Assembly: GCA_019637675.1 (NCBI GenBank)
Contig: JAHBVE010000001.1
Span: forward strand, 434,001-498,000
DNA: 64,000 nucleotides
Source of the DNA: Anaerolineales bacterium
GTDB lineage: Bacteria > Chloroflexota > Anaerolineae > Anaerolineales > UBA11579
Reading direction: 5' to 3'
Part shown: piece by piece, positions 32,763 to 43,173 of the stretch
How positions within the stretch are numbered: the first letter of the stretch is position 1
Layout of the letters: each line of letters starts with the position of its first letter
Notes under the pieces: generated by a model
What the model was told of the DNA's origin: nothing
The model's input: only the letters and a program-made list of their open reading frames with translations
Databases searched by the model: none
Translations under genes and position numbers: made by a program

Positions 32763-34213
32763 TCGTTCGCATCAAGGATTGGTTCAATAAACTGGATGGC
32801 CGCAAGTGGTATGTACTGGGCGGCGTGCTGGTAGTCGCGCTGGTCATCGCCGTGATGGTGCAAGGCGCCAACCGGGCGGCCCAGGCAGCCACCGGCAGCC
32901 TGCAAACCGCCACGGTGGCGCGCGGCAACCTGGTGGCCACGGTTGGCGCCACCGGCAGCGTGCGCGCCCTGCAAAGCGCATCGCTGATGTGGGAGACCTC
33001 GGGGGTTGTGGAGGAGATCCACTTCGCCGTGGGTGAGCGCGTGCGCGCCGGCGACACGATCGCCAGCCTGCTCATTTCCTCCATGCCGGCTAATGTGATC
33101 CTGGCCCAGGCGGATCTGCAGTCGGCCCAGGATGCCATGCAGGATTTCGAGAACTCTTTTGGCGATCTGGGCATCAGCCAGGCGCAGAAGGCGCTGGCGG
33201 ATGCGCAAGACGCCTATGAGAAGGCAGCGCGCTATCTCAGCTCGATCAGCAACCCGGGCCGCCCGGTGGATATTGACCAGGCGCGGGCCAACTTGGTGCT
33301 GGCGCAGGACCGACTCGACCGGGCGCAAGAGGCCTACGAGCCGTATGCCAACCGCCCGGAAAGTGACCTGGCGCGGGCCAACTTCGTGCTCCAGCTGACG
33401 GAAGCACAGCAGCAATACGACGCCGCTTTGCGCCAGTACAACGCGCTGGCCTCCGGCTCCGGCAGCACGCCGATCGCCAAGGCCGAAGCTGACCTGGCGT
33501 TGGCCCAGGCGCAGCTGGACATTGCGCAGAAGAACTATGACGACATCTTGGCCGGCCCCACGGCTCTGCAACGCGCCGCGGCCGAGGCGCGCCTGGCGGC
33601 TGCGCAAGCCAGCGTGGATATGGGCTTCATCATTGCTCCGTTCAACGGCACGATCACCGACATCTATCCCAACCAGGGTGACCAGGTGAGCGCCGGCACA
33701 CGGGCCATGCAGGTGGATGATCTCAGCACGGTGCAGGTGGTGGTGGAAGTCTCCGAAGTGGATATCAACCGCGTGCAGGTAGGCCAGCCGGTCACTGTCA
33801 TCCTGGATGCGGTGCAGGATGTGCAATACCCGGGTGAGGTGGTGGCCGTGGCCCTGGCGGGCAATGTGACCCAGGCCGGCGTAAACTTCCGGGTGGTCGT
33901 GGAGTTGGACGATGCAGATGCCAATGTGCGCCCGGGCATGACCGCAGCGGTCAACATTGTGGTGACCGAGCTGCAGGATGTGCTGCTGGTGCCCAACCGG
34001 GCGGTGCGCGTGCAGAACGGGCGGCGTGTGGTGTACGTGATGCGCGGCGGCCAGATGCAAGCCGTGCCGATCACGCTGGGCGCCTCCTCTGAAACCTATA
34101 GCGAAGTCGTGGGCGGGGAGTTGAATGAGGGCGATGTGATCATCCTCAACCCGCCGGTCTCCAGTTTTGACCCGATGGACCCCTCCAACCAGTTCATGGG
34201 AGGCTTCAATTAG
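32759..34213 (+). CDS. Periplasmic-adaptor/membrane-fusion protein (MacA/HlyD-like)
   Basis: The 484-residue protein begins with one membrane helix (about 18-35) and then has the biotinyl-lipoyl half motif [21 protein letters not shown], a long coiled-coil hairpin (about 110-270, rich in QA and LAQAQ) and the second lipoyl half with [13 protein letters not shown]. It ends with the beta-barrel region ([17 protein letters not shown]). It connects an ABC pump to the cell exterior. Overlaps marR by ATGA at the start and the ABC ATPase gene at the end. Confidence 0.88.
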   Translation: MIVRIKDWFNKLDGRKWYVLGGVLVVALVIAVMVQGANRAAQAATGSLQTATVARGNLVATVGATGSVRALQSASLMWETSGVVEEIHFAVGERVRAGDTIASLLISSMPANVILAQADLQSAQDAMQDFENSFGDLGISQAQKALADAQDAYEKAARYLSSISNPGRPVDIDQARANLVLAQDRLDRAQEAYEPYANRPESDLARANFVLQLTEAQQQYDAALRQYNALASGSGSTPIAKAEADLALAQAQLDIAQKNYDDILAGPTALQRAAAEARLAAAQASVDMGFIIAPFNGTITDIYPNQGDQVSAGTRAMQVDDLSTVQVVVEVSEVDINRVQVGQPVTVILDAVQDVQYPGEVVAVALAGNVTQAGVNFRVVVELDDADANVRPGMTAAVNIVVTELQDVLLVPNRAVRVQNGRRVVYVMRGGQMQAVPITLGASSETYSEVVGGELNEGDVIILNPPVSSFDPMDPSNQFMGGFN

Positions 34214-34895
34214 CGCCAAGAAAGACCTGGTGGTTGAAGCCCGGAACCTGACCAAGGTCTACAAAATGGGCGATGTGGAAGTGCACGCGTTGCGCGGCCT
34301 CTCGCTTGAAGTGGAGCGCGGGGAGGTGATGGCCATCATGGGGCCGTCTGGCTCCGGCAAGTCCACGTTGATGAACACCCTGGGCTGCCTGGACCGGCCG
34401 ACCGGCGGCGAGTACTACCTGGACGGCGAGAGCGTGGCCGAGATGAACGATGACCAGCTGGCAGATGTGCGCAACCGCAAGGTGGGCTTCATCTTCCAGA
34501 CCTTCAACCTGCTGAAGCGGGCCTCGGCGCTGGCCAATGTAGAGCTGCCGCTGCGCTACGCCAACCGCAATGAGAACCGGGCCGCCATCGCCCGCCAGGC
34601 GCTGGAATCCGTAGGCCTGGGCGACCGAGTGGACCACAAGCCGAACGAACTCTCGGGCGGGCAGCAGCAGCGGGTCGCGATCGCGCGGGCGCTGGTGAAC
34701 AATCCGGCCTTCATCATGGCTGATGAGCCCACCGGCAACCTGGACAGCAAGTCAGGCGACGAGATCATGAAGATGCTGCTGGCGCTCAACAAGGAACGCG
34801 GCGTGACCCTGATCATCGTCACGCACGACCCCGAAGTCGCCAAGCGCACCCAGCGGGTCGTCACGATCCGTGACGGCCAGATCGCAGAGAAGTAG
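34167..34895 (+). CDS. ABC transporter ATPase (MacB/LolD type)
   Basis: Walker [11 protein letters not shown]-loop FIFQTFNLL, signature [15 protein letters not shown] and Walker B FIMADEP are intact; the GNLDSKS and THDPEVA segments are typical of MacB/LolD ATPases. The start is unclear. ATG 34167 overlaps the adaptor gene by 47 bp and lacks a ribosome site. An in-frame ATT at 34209 follows GGGAGG by 5 nt and overlaps the adaptor stop (ATTAG), and the family-like sequence begins right after it. GTG 34230 is a further option. It works with the adaptor and the permease that follows. Confidence 0.92.
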   Translation: MTRWTPPTSSWEASISAKKDLVVEARNLTKVYKMGDVEVHALRGLSLEVERGEVMAIMGPSGSGKSTLMNTLGCLDRPTGGEYYLDGESVAEMNDDQLADVRNRKVGFIFQTFNLLKRASALANVELPLRYANRNENRAAIARQALESVGLGDRVDHKPNELSGGQQQRVAIARALVNNPAFIMADEPTGNLDSKSGDEIMKMLLALNKERGVTLIIVTHDPEVAKRTQRVVTIRDGQIAEK

Positions 34896-34901
34896 GACGC
34901 G

Positions 34902-36128
34902 ATGAACTATCTGAATTCATTTGTAGTGGCCCTCGAAAGCCTGGCGGCCAACAAGCTGCGCTCGGCGTTGACGGTGCTGGGCATCGTCATCGGCGTGGCG
35001 GCGGTGATCGCCATGCTGGCGGTGGGCCGCGGTGCGCAGAGCACGATCACCGGTACCATCGAGGGCATTGGCACCAACCTGCTGTTCGTCATGTCGGGCG
35101 GCAACAGCGATGTCACCAACCCCAAGCCGCTGACCCTGGCGGATGCGCAGGCCATGCAGGACAGCTTCCAGGCGCCCTCGGTGATCGGCGTGGCGCCCAT
35201 GATGCAAGGCTCCGCTACGGTCACTGCCCAGGGCGAGAGCACCTCCACGACGTTGGAAGCAGTCACGCCTGACTATGGGCCGGTACGCAACATAGAGCTG
35301 GCCGAAGGCGAATTCATCAACGAGGCGCACATCTTATCGCGCTCGGCGGTGGTCATCCTGGGGCCGGACGTGGCCGAGGAGGTGTTTGGCCGCACGGACG
35401 GCGTGGTGGGCGAAACGGTGCGCATTGAGGGCCAGCCCTTCCGCGTGATCGGCCTGTTGGTATCCAAGGGCGGCTCAGGCTTCACCAACGAGGACAACCG
35501 CGTGCTGGTGCCGCTCACCACGGCCCAGGCGCGCTTGCTGCGCCGCTCGACGCCCAACCGGGTCGACATGATCATTGTGCAGGCGGCCAATTCGGATGCG
35601 GTGCCCCAGGCCAGCGAAGAGATCGCCGCCATCCTGCGGGCGCGCCACCGTACCGGTATCGGTGCGGACGACTTCACCGTCTTCAACCAGCAAGACTTTC
35701 TGGATACGGCCGCGGCTGTGACCGGCGTGCTGACCATCTTCTTAGGCGGCGTGGCCGCCATCTCGCTGCTGGTGGGCGGGATCGGCATCATGAACATCAT
35801 GCTGGTCTCGGTGATCGAGCGTACGCGAGAGATCGGCCTGCGCAAGGCGCTGGGGGCGCGCAAGCGCGACATCATGATCCAGTTCCTGGCCGAGTCGTCC
35901 ATGCTCAGCCTGCTGGGCGGCGTGCTCGGCATCATCTTCGGCTGGCTGATCTCGGCCGCGGTGGGGGCGGTGGCCGCCGCCAGCAACGCCGACATCACGC
36001 CCGTGATCGGCCTCGATTCGGTGCTGCTGGCGACCCTGTTCTCGATGGCGGTAGGCCTGTTCTTCGGCCTGTACCCGGCCAACCGGGCGGCCAGCTTGCA
36101 GCCGGTCGAAGCGCTGCGCTACGAATAG
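34902..36128 (+). CDS. ABC transporter permease (MacB type, FtsX domain)
   Basis: The 408-residue protein has an N-terminal membrane helix (about 20-45), an extracytoplasmic MacB_PCD domain (about 50-270), and a C-terminal FtsX-like part with three membrane helices, including the signature [19 protein letters not shown] and [12 protein letters not shown]. This is MacB without its own ATPase domain, which is encoded separately upstream. The pump is likely to export a lipid, peptide or drug. A terminator follows. Confidence 0.92.
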   Translation: MNYLNSFVVALESLAANKLRSALTVLGIVIGVAAVIAMLAVGRGAQSTITGTIEGIGTNLLFVMSGGNSDVTNPKPLTLADAQAMQDSFQAPSVIGVAPMMQGSATVTAQGESTSTTLEAVTPDYGPVRNIELAEGEFINEAHILSRSAVVILGPDVAEEVFGRTDGVVGETVRIEGQPFRVIGLLVSKGGSGFTNEDNRVLVPLTTAQARLLRRSTPNRVDMIIVQAANSDAVPQASEEIAAILRARHRTGIGADDFTVFNQQDFLDTAAAVTGVLTIFLGGVAAISLLVGGIGIMNIMLVSVIERTREIGLRKALGARKRDIMIQFLAESSMLSLLGGVLGIIFGWLISAAVGAVAAASNADITPVIGLDSVLLATLFSMAVGLFFGLYPANRAASLQPVEALRYE

Positions 36129-36144
36129 CACTCCATAAAACGCA

Positions 36145-36173
36145 AAAGAGGCTGGGATACCAGCCTCTTTTTT
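36145..36173 (+). terminator. Terminator of the efflux operon
   Basis: AAAGAGGCTGG-GATA-CCAGCCTCTTT followed by more T residues, 17 bp after the permease stop. Confidence 0.9.
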
Positions 36174-36267
36174 GTGTCATTTCACAAAACCAGCGTAGCT
36201 GGGGTTATAACAGTATCGCCGCAGGCTTTGCGGTGTTTTTGTTTTTAGTTGAGGAGCAGGCGAACGT

Positions 36268-37134
36268 ATGAAAAGCAAAGATTGGTTGATCTTTATTGGC
36301 CTGGCACTGGTTTGGGGGTCTTCGTTCTTTTGGATCAAGATCGCCCTGGAGGAAGTTGGCCCCTTCCTGTTGGTGGCCATGCGGGTGATGTTCGGCTTGC
36401 TGGGTCTGCTGGTGGTGTACTCGCTTAAGCGCCCGGAATGGCCCAAGGATAAGACCCTGCTGCGCAATTTGCTGATCCTGGGCTTCACCAATACGGCTTT
36501 CCCGTTCGTGCTCATCTCCTGGGCTGAGCTGCATATTGACTCGGCCGTTGCGTCTATTTTGAACAGCTCTGTGCCCCTGTTCACCACCATCATCGCCCAT
36601 ATCGCCCTGACGGACGACAAGATGAGCGTGCGGCGCGTGCTTGGCCTGCTGGTGGGCTTCGCCGGCGTGGCCCTGTTGGTGCTGCGTGACATCGAAGGCG
36701 ATGTGCGCCTGAACCTGTTGGCGCAGGGCGCGATGATCCTGGCGGTGCTGTTCTACGCCGGCAGCGCAGTGTTCGCCCGCAGCAAGACCAAGGGCGCCCC
36801 GCAGGTGGTCCAGGCGATGGTGCCGCTGATCTCGGCGACGGCGTTCATGTGGGCGGCCACCTTCGCGGTCGAGGGGCCGGTGCGTTTGCCCAGCCTGCCC
36901 AACACCTGGGTGGCGCTGTTGTGGCTGGGCCTGGCCGGCTCGTGCGCGGCCTATCTCTTCTACTATTACCTCATTCATTCGGTCGGCCCCACGCGCACCA
37001 CCATGGTCACCTACACCTTCCCGGTGGTCGGCGTGACGCTGGGTGTGCTGTTCCTGGGTGAGGCGCTGGATTGGCACTTGATCGCGGGCGGCGTATTGAT
37101 CCTGGTCAGTCTGCTGATCGTTAACCGCAGCTAA
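36268..37134 (+). CDS. EamA/DMT permease, first of a tandem pair
   Basis: The 288-residue protein has ten hydrophobic segments and two EamA repeats. It begins DWLIFIGLALVWGSSFFWIKIAL and its second repeat ends GVTLGVLFLGEALDWHLIAGG, both common in the family. GAGGAG lies upstream of the ATG. It is clearly related to the gene 8 bp downstream (same length, same LALVWGSSFFWIK / LSLAWGSAFYWIK start), which suggests a tandem duplication. Substrate is unknown. Confidence 0.9.
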   Translation: MKSKDWLIFIGLALVWGSSFFWIKIALEEVGPFLLVAMRVMFGLLGLLVVYSLKRPEWPKDKTLLRNLLILGFTNTAFPFVLISWAELHIDSAVASILNSSVPLFTTIIAHIALTDDKMSVRRVLGLLVGFAGVALLVLRDIEGDVRLNLLAQGAMILAVLFYAGSAVFARSKTKGAPQVVQAMVPLISATAFMWAATFAVEGPVRLPSLPNTWVALLWLGLAGSCAAYLFYYYLIHSVGPTRTTMVTYTFPVVGVTLGVLFLGEALDWHLIAGGVLILVSLLIVNRS

Positions 37135-37142
37135 CCGCCTGC

Positions 37143-38006
37143 ATGAACCAGAAGCAACTTCTTGCCTTTGTGGCGCTGAGCCTGGCCTGGGGCAGCGCCT
37201 TCTATTGGATCAAGGTGGCTCTGGAGCAGCTCCAGCCGTTCACCCTGGTGGCCTGGCGCCTGCTGCTGGGCAGCCTGCTGTTGGGCCTGACTGCCTATGT
37301 TAAGCGCACTGCACTGCCGCGCAGCTGGGCGCAATGGTGGCCGCTGCTGCTGATGGGATTGCTCAACATTGCCATCCCGCTGGTGATGACGACCTCAGGC
37401 CAGCAGTTCATTGACATTGGCGTGGCGTCCATCGTGCTGTCCACGGTGCCTTTGTTCACCATGATCTTGTCGTACTTTGCGCTGAAGGATGACAAGATCA
37501 CTGTCTGGCAATTGGTCGGTCTGCTGGTGGGTTTTAGCGGCGTGGTGCTGTTGCTGCTGCGGGATGTTGGCGGCGGCCAGTCTACACTGTGGGGCTATGC
37601 CTCACACCTGCTGGCGGCGCTGCTGTACGCGGGCAGTGCGGTGTTCGCCCGCAAGGCGCTGCACGGCCACAGCGTCATCATGCAGGCGCTGGTGCCGACC
37701 GCGTTCAGTGCGGCGCTGGTGTGGGCGGTGGTGCCCTTCGTCGAGAGCCCGGTGCAGGCGCCAACCCAGCTGATGCCGTTGCTCGGCATCATTGCCCTGG
37801 GCGGTGCAAGCTCTTGCTTGGGGTACATGCTGTACTACTACCTGATCCGCACCATCGGCCCCACGCGTATGTCCATGACCACCTACACCTTCCCGCTGGT
37901 GGGGATTGCGATGGGCGTGCTGTTCCTGAACGAAGCGCTGGACCCGCTGTTGTTGGCGGGTGGCGCGTTGGTATTGGGCAGCGTGTTGGTGGTGAACCGG
38001 GCCTAG
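37143..38006 (+). CDS. EamA/DMT permease, second of a tandem pair
   Basis: The 287-residue protein has the same layout as the previous permease and shares motifs such as AGSAVFARK, YYYLIRTIGPTR and VGIAMGVLFLNEALDP. The copies have diverged enough to suggest different substrates or a heteromeric pair. It ends by overlapping the convergent methylmalonyl-CoA epimerase gene by 4 bp. Confidence 0.9.
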   Translation: MNQKQLLAFVALSLAWGSAFYWIKVALEQLQPFTLVAWRLLLGSLLLGLTAYVKRTALPRSWAQWWPLLLMGLLNIAIPLVMTTSGQQFIDIGVASIVLSTVPLFTMILSYFALKDDKITVWQLVGLLVGFSGVVLLLLRDVGGGQSTLWGYASHLLAALLYAGSAVFARKALHGHSVIMQALVPTAFSAALVWAVVPFVESPVQAPTQLMPLLGIIALGGASSCLGYMLYYYLIRTIGPTRMSMTTYTFPLVGIAMGVLFLNEALDPLLLAGGALVLGSVLVVNRA

Positions 38007-38554
38007 TTGTGCTTGTCGCGCTCGCCGGCCGGGCGGGTTAGCTTGCGTAAAAAGTCCATCGCCGCGGCGGCGCGCAGCTGGCCCTCGTTGAGCAGGCGCT
38101 CGGCGGCCTGGCGGGCACGCTCCAGGCGGATCTGCAGCTCCTGCCCGCTCAACTCATATAGCTCGACCAGGACACCGTGGGTGCTCTCAGGGTGGATGAA
38201 GGCGATCTTCTTGCCGCCCGTACCGATGATGGGTTCCGGGTTGATGAGGCGCACGCCCTTGGACTTGAGATGCTCCATGGTGGCGTGGATGTCGTAGACC
38301 TCAAAGCAGATGTGGTGCATGCCCGGCCCGCGCTTCTCCAGATAGCGCGCTACACCGCTTTCGGTGTCGGTGGGGGTGACCAGTTCCACTTCGCTCTCGG
38401 CGGCGGGCAGGAAAGCCACGATGGATTTCTCGCTGGACACTTCCTCGATATGCGAAAGGTCCAACCCCAGCGCATCCTGCCAGAATTCCAGGGCCTTGTC
38501 CATGTCTTTGACGACGAGGGCAATATGGTCGATCTTCTTGACGAACGATGGCAT
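38003..38554 (-). CDS. mce: Methylmalonyl-CoA epimerase
   Basis: The protein has 183 residues. The first 135 form the two VOC repeats: KIDHIALVVKDMDKALEFW and the second repeat beginning GPGMHHICFEV, with metal ligands in HIA, MHHI and VLVELYE. It interconverts (S)- and (R)-methylmalonyl-CoA. The extra C-terminal 45 residues form a charged helix (IRLERARQAAERLL) not needed for the reaction. It lies 14 bp after the mutase gene on the same strand, so both act in propionyl-CoA metabolism. Confidence 0.94.
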   Translation of the reverse strand: MPSFVKKIDHIALVVKDMDKALEFWQDALGLDLSHIEEVSSEKSIVAFLPAAESEVELVTPTDTESGVARYLEKRGPGMHHICFEVYDIHATMEHLKSKGVRLINPEPIIGTGGKKIAFIHPESTHGVLVELYELSGQELQIRLERARQAAERLLNEGQLRAAAAMDFLRKLTRPAGERDKHN

Positions 38555-38568
38555 TCTGGTGTCGCTCC

Positions 38569-40188
<1,620 letters not shown>

Positions 40189-40275
40189 TCTTGGCAGAGT
40201 ATACCTGCACTGCTTTGGCCGCTTTGCCGCGGCGTAACTGCCCGATTGGGTAGTGTGTTATTACTACCAATGAGG

Positions 40276-40281
40276 TATAGT
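40276..40281 (+). promoter_or_regulatory. -10 element of infA
   Basis: TATAGT ends 9 nt before the ATG at 40291. The transcript should have at most about 3 untranslated bases, so it is nearly leaderless. Confidence 0.45.
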
Positions 40282-40290
40282 TAACGGGTT

Positions 40291-40548
40291 ATGGCAAAAG
40301 AAAAAGATATGGTTAAAGTGGAGGGCACGGTGATCGAGGCGCTGCCGGGCACCCAGTTCCAGGTGGAATTGGACAACGGCCACCGCGTGCTTGCCTATTT
40401 GTCTGGCAAGATGCGCCGCTTCTACATCCGCATCCTCCTGGGGGATCGTGTCACGCTGGAGATGTCGCCCTACGACATGCAGCGTGGCCGGATCGTGTAT
40501 CGTTACAACAAGGCGCCTGGTCAGCACCAGGGCCAAAGCCTGGTATAG
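40291..40548 (+). CDS. infA: Translation initiation factor IF-1
   Basis: The 85-residue OB-fold protein has the standard IF-1 sequence: [39 protein letters not shown] and [12 protein letters not shown]. It binds the ribosomal A site during initiation. It is slightly longer at both ends than the 72-residue E. coli form. Unlike in many bacteria it is not inside a ribosomal protein operon; it stands alone and has its own terminator. A second infA copy might therefore exist elsewhere. Confidence 0.96.
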   Translation: MAKEKDMVKVEGTVIEALPGTQFQVELDNGHRVLAYLSGKMRRFYIRILLGDRVTLEMSPYDMQRGRIVYRYNKAPGQHQGQSLV

Positions 40549-40553
40549 AAAGC

Positions 40554-40580
40554 AAACGCCCCGCATTGCGGGGCGTTTTT
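40554..40580. terminator. Terminator of infA
   Basis: AACGCCCCGC-ATT-GCGGGGCGTT followed by TTT. Three bases beyond it the convergent gene ends, so it can serve both. Confidence 0.9.
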
Positions 40581-40582
40581 GT

Positions 40583-41788
40583 TTAATGCTGCAGCGTGAC
40601 GGTTTGCCCGGGGGCCAGCATAAAAGGGAAATTGATGTTGTTGAGCGCGGCAACTTGCAGCCAATCCAGCCCGTAGTAGTGCGCCAGGGCGAACAAGCTC
40701 TCGCTGCGGTCAGCGGTATAAAACTCAGGCACTTCGATGGGCTCGTCTGGCGGCGGGGCGGCGGTTTGGCTGGCCGGCAGGCGCAGCACCTGGCCGGGCA
40801 AGATCAGATAGGGCGCTGCCAGATCGTTCAGGGCGGCAATATCCTGCCAATTGAGCTCCAGGGCACGGGCGATCTTCATCAGGTGGTCACCGCGCTGCAC
40901 GGTATAGGTATCCGCCGAGGGCTGCGGGCCAGCCTCCGGCTGGCTGGGCTGCAGCGCCAGCACCTGGCCGGGAAAGAGCGTATAGGGATAGGTGATCTTG
41001 TTCCAGGCAGCCAGGTCCACCCAGGTGAAACCCAAGCGAGTGGCGATGCGGTTGAGCGTATCGCCGGCCTGCACGGTATAGGTCTGCGGGCTGGGCTGCT
41101 CGCTGCTGGGCGGCGGAGTCTCAGGCTCAGCCTGCGGCGGACCCTGGGTCAGCACGGCCATGTTGTTGAGCACACCCCAGGAAGCCATGAAGTTTTGGAT
41201 GGAATGCGTGATGGTGTAGCCGGTGAGCGCATCCACCAGCTGGACGGAATTCTGGTCGTACCCGATCAGCGTCATAGTGTGCTGGTTGTTGGCAACGAGC
41301 ACACTGTCGCCGGCCTGGGTGGTGTAGTAGCGCGGCGTGCCAGCCCAAACGCTGCCGATGACCCACACGATCACCGGCCGGCCGGCGGCGATCTCTGTCT
41401 GCAGGTCTGGCCAGCTCAAACCCTGCTCAGCGCGGGCATCGAGCCCGTAGCTGCGCAGCAGGCGGGCGATCGGCTCGGCATGCACGCCGTAGGATGCGGG
41501 CGGGATGTAGCCCCACGGGTCATTGACGTTGCCGACGAAGCCGAGGTTGGGGTCATCCGAACTGGGCAAGCCGTTGAAGAACTCGGTCTCTGAAATGGAA
41601 TAGCCCCAATAGGCGGCCACATCCACCGCGGAGCGCGACTCGCACGAGAGCGAGTATTGCTGGGCGCGGCCGACAAAGCCGCTGATGTAGGCCTGGGAGG
41701 GCAGGTCGCTCTGGGCGGCATGCGCGGATGCCGGCGTTACGGATAGCGCTATGAGTAAGCACAGCAGAATACATATCGCCTTCTTCAT
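40583..41788 (-). CDS. Secreted C39-like peptidase with three LysM domains
   Basis: A signal peptide (about 1-25, KKAICILLCLLIALSVTPASA) is followed by a C39-type papain-like domain (about 40-205): Cys in QQYSLSCESRS as the likely nucleophile, His in VANNQHTMTLIGYD and Asp in QLVDALTG. A Pro/Glu linker leads to three LysM repeats (about 236-280, 294-338, 350-398, each starting YTVQAGD or a variant), which bind peptidoglycan. The protein is probably a cell-wall-bound protease. No bacteriocin or ABC partner is present. Confidence 0.88.
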   Translation of the reverse strand: MKKAICILLCLLIALSVTPASAHAAQSDLPSQAYISGFVGRAQQYSLSCESRSAVDVAAYWGYSISETEFFNGLPSSDDPNLGFVGNVNDPWGYIPPASYGVHAEPIARLLRSYGLDARAEQGLSWPDLQTEIAAGRPVIVWVIGSVWAGTPRYYTTQAGDSVLVANNQHTMTLIGYDQNSVQLVDALTGYTITHSIQNFMASWGVLNNMAVLTQGPPQAEPETPPPSSEQPSPQTYTVQAGDTLNRIATRLGFTWVDLAAWNKITYPYTLFPGQVLALQPSQPEAGPQPSADTYTVQRGDHLMKIARALELNWQDIAALNDLAAPYLILPGQVLRLPASQTAAPPPDEPIEVPEFYTADRSESLFALAHYYGLDWLQVAALNNINFPFMLAPGQTVTLQH

Positions 41789-41817
41789 GCCGCAGTATCT
41801 TATCCCTTCGTCTCACA

Positions 41818-41823
41818 TATAAT
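41818..41823 (+). promoter_or_regulatory. -10 element of rsmG (leaderless)
   Basis: TATAAT ends 7 nt before the ATG at 41831, and no Shine-Dalgarno sequence is present. The gene is probably translated from a leaderless mRNA. Confidence 0.5.
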
Positions 41824-41830
41824 CGCAGCC

Positions 41831-42544
41831 ATGAGCCATTTTGCCGACTCGGTGCAAGCGTTGCTGGGCGAGCCTCTGAGCGAGGCGCAAGCCGCAGCCT
41901 TTGGGCGTTACGCCGATGAGCTGCTGGAGTGGAACCAGCGCTTCAACCTCACCGCCGTCAAGGAACGCGAAGCGGTGTTCACGCGCCACTTTCTCGACTC
42001 GCTGAGCTGCTGGGTGGCGATGCGAGGGCAGCCGCCCGGCCGCATCATCGATGTGGGCAGCGGCGCCGGCCTGCCGGGGCTGCCGCTCAAGATCTGGCAG
42101 CCGCAGCTGCAGCTCAGCCTGCTGGAATCCGTCGGCAAGAAGGCGCGCTTCCTTGAACATGTTGTGCAAGTTCTAGGCCTGGGGGATGTGCAGGTCTTGG
42201 CCGCACGGGCCGAGGACGCCGGGCGTGACCCGGCGCAGCGTGAGCAGTACGACTGGGCCGTGGCGCGCGCCGTGGCGCCGCTGCCGGTGCTGGCTGAGTA
42301 CCTGCTGCCCTTCGTGCGCGTAGGGGGCTACATGCTGGCGCAGAAGGCGCGCGGCGTAGCGGAAGAAGCCCGGCTGGCCGCCAACGCCTTTGGGCAGCTG
42401 GGTGGCAAGTTGGAGGAGCTGATCCAGGTACAAGTGCCCGGACTCGAAGATGAGGAACGCTGGCTGGTGGTGGTGCGCAAGCTCAAGCCCACCCAGGAGC
42501 GTTTCCCGCGCCTGGCCGGCACGCCGAGCAAGAAGCCTTTGTAG
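41831..42544 (+). CDS. rsmG: 16S rRNA m7G527 methyltransferase
   Basis: The 237-residue protein has the N-terminal LLEWNQRFNLTAVKE segment and the SAM-binding motif IIDVGSGAGLPGLPLKI, both hallmarks of RsmG (GidB). LLESVGKKARFLEHV and AVARAVAPLPVL continue the methyltransferase fold. It methylates G527 in the 530 loop of 16S rRNA. The transcript appears to be leaderless. It stands alone: no parAB or gidA neighbours. It ends next to the convergent VapC-like gene. Confidence 0.96.
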   Translation: MSHFADSVQALLGEPLSEAQAAAFGRYADELLEWNQRFNLTAVKEREAVFTRHFLDSLSCWVAMRGQPPGRIIDVGSGAGLPGLPLKIWQPQLQLSLLESVGKKARFLEHVVQVLGLGDVQVLAARAEDAGRDPAQREQYDWAVARAVAPLPVLAEYLLPFVRVGGYMLAQKARGVAEEARLAANAFGQLGGKLEELIQVQVPGLEDEERWLVVVRKLKPTQERFPRLAGTPSKKPL

Positions 42545-42922
42545 CTATTTATGTTTGGCGATGTATCTTACGCCTGGAATGGCAGCAAAGTCGTCGTCTT
42601 GCGTCCAGATCACGGCATTGTTGGCGTAGCCTGTGGCGTAAATCATGCTATCGGCCATGGGCAGTTTGAGCTCAAGCGAAAACTTGGCCGCCAATAGGGC
42701 CAATTCTGCATCCATTTCAATGATCTGCCCTTCATGCATTATCGAGATAGCTTGTAGGGCAACTCCCTCCCCGCGTTGATGGTGCATACGCTTGAAGACC
42801 TCGTAGATGCATACACTGGGAACGATGAGCTGTTTGGTCCTCTTGATGGGGGCGGCAAAGAAGGAGGCGTTAGGTCCATCGGCAAAGTATTCGAGCCAGC
42901 CTGAAGAGTCGATGAGGTTCAT
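42545..42922 (-). CDS. vapC: PIN-domain toxin (VapC-like)
   Basis: The 125-residue protein has the PIN acidic residues: Asp5 in MNLIDSSGWLEY, Glu in CIYEVFK, Asp in LPMADSMIYATG and Asp in TQDDDF. VapC toxins cleave RNA, often tRNA or rRNA, until the antitoxin is lost. It overlaps the AbrB-type antitoxin gene by 4 bp (ATGA), the usual toxin-antitoxin order, antitoxin first. Confidence 0.92.
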   Translation of the reverse strand: MNLIDSSGWLEYFADGPNASFFAAPIKRTKQLIVPSVCIYEVFKRMHHQRGEGVALQAISIMHEGQIIEMDAELALLAAKFSLELKLPMADSMIYATGYANNAVIWTQDDDFAAIPGVRYIAKHK

Positions 42923-43125
42923 TCGCGGTCTGGCTCGCGCTCAACGTCAGTGTCGATGCCCTTGTACAGCCCGCGCGCTTCAGCAATGCTGATCTGCGGG
43001 ATCAGTTCAATCCGGTCGCCATATTGAATGACGCGCACCGTCTGGCCGGGTTTGATGCCCAGCGATTTGCGAATGGCCTTGGGGATGACGATTTGAAACT
43101 TTGGTGAGACTTTTACATTTGTCAT
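42919..43125 (-). CDS. vapB: AbrB/SpoVT-type antitoxin (VapB-like)
   Basis: The 68-residue protein has a swapped-hairpin AbrB DNA-binding domain (about 3-48: VSPKFQIVIPKAIRKSLGIK, PGQTVRVIQYGDRIELIP) and an acidic, Arg-rich C-terminal tail that should wrap the toxin. AGGAG lies upstream of the ATG. Its start codon lies within an inverted repeat that probably binds the complex. Confidence 0.92.
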   Translation of the reverse strand: MTNVKVSPKFQIVIPKAIRKSLGIKPGQTVRVIQYGDRIELIPQISIAEARGLYKGIDTDVEREPDRE

Positions 43126-43166
43126 ACGAAATCTCCTATCGATGAGAAAATCGTATGACGATTATA
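43121..43166 (-). promoter_or_regulatory. vapBC promoter with 9-bp inverted repeat
   Basis: GTCATACGA (43121-43129) and TCGTATGAC (43151-43159) form a perfect inverted repeat 21 bp apart. On the minus strand a TATAAT (43166-43161) lies next to the upstream arm, so the arms flank the transcription start and the other includes the ATG. This fits autorepression by the VapBC complex. Confidence 0.65.
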
Positions 43167-43173
43167 GCCCAGG

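Noticed and set aside
32621..34255. 544-codon minus-strand open frame
   Set aside because: Antisense of the MacA-like adaptor gene.
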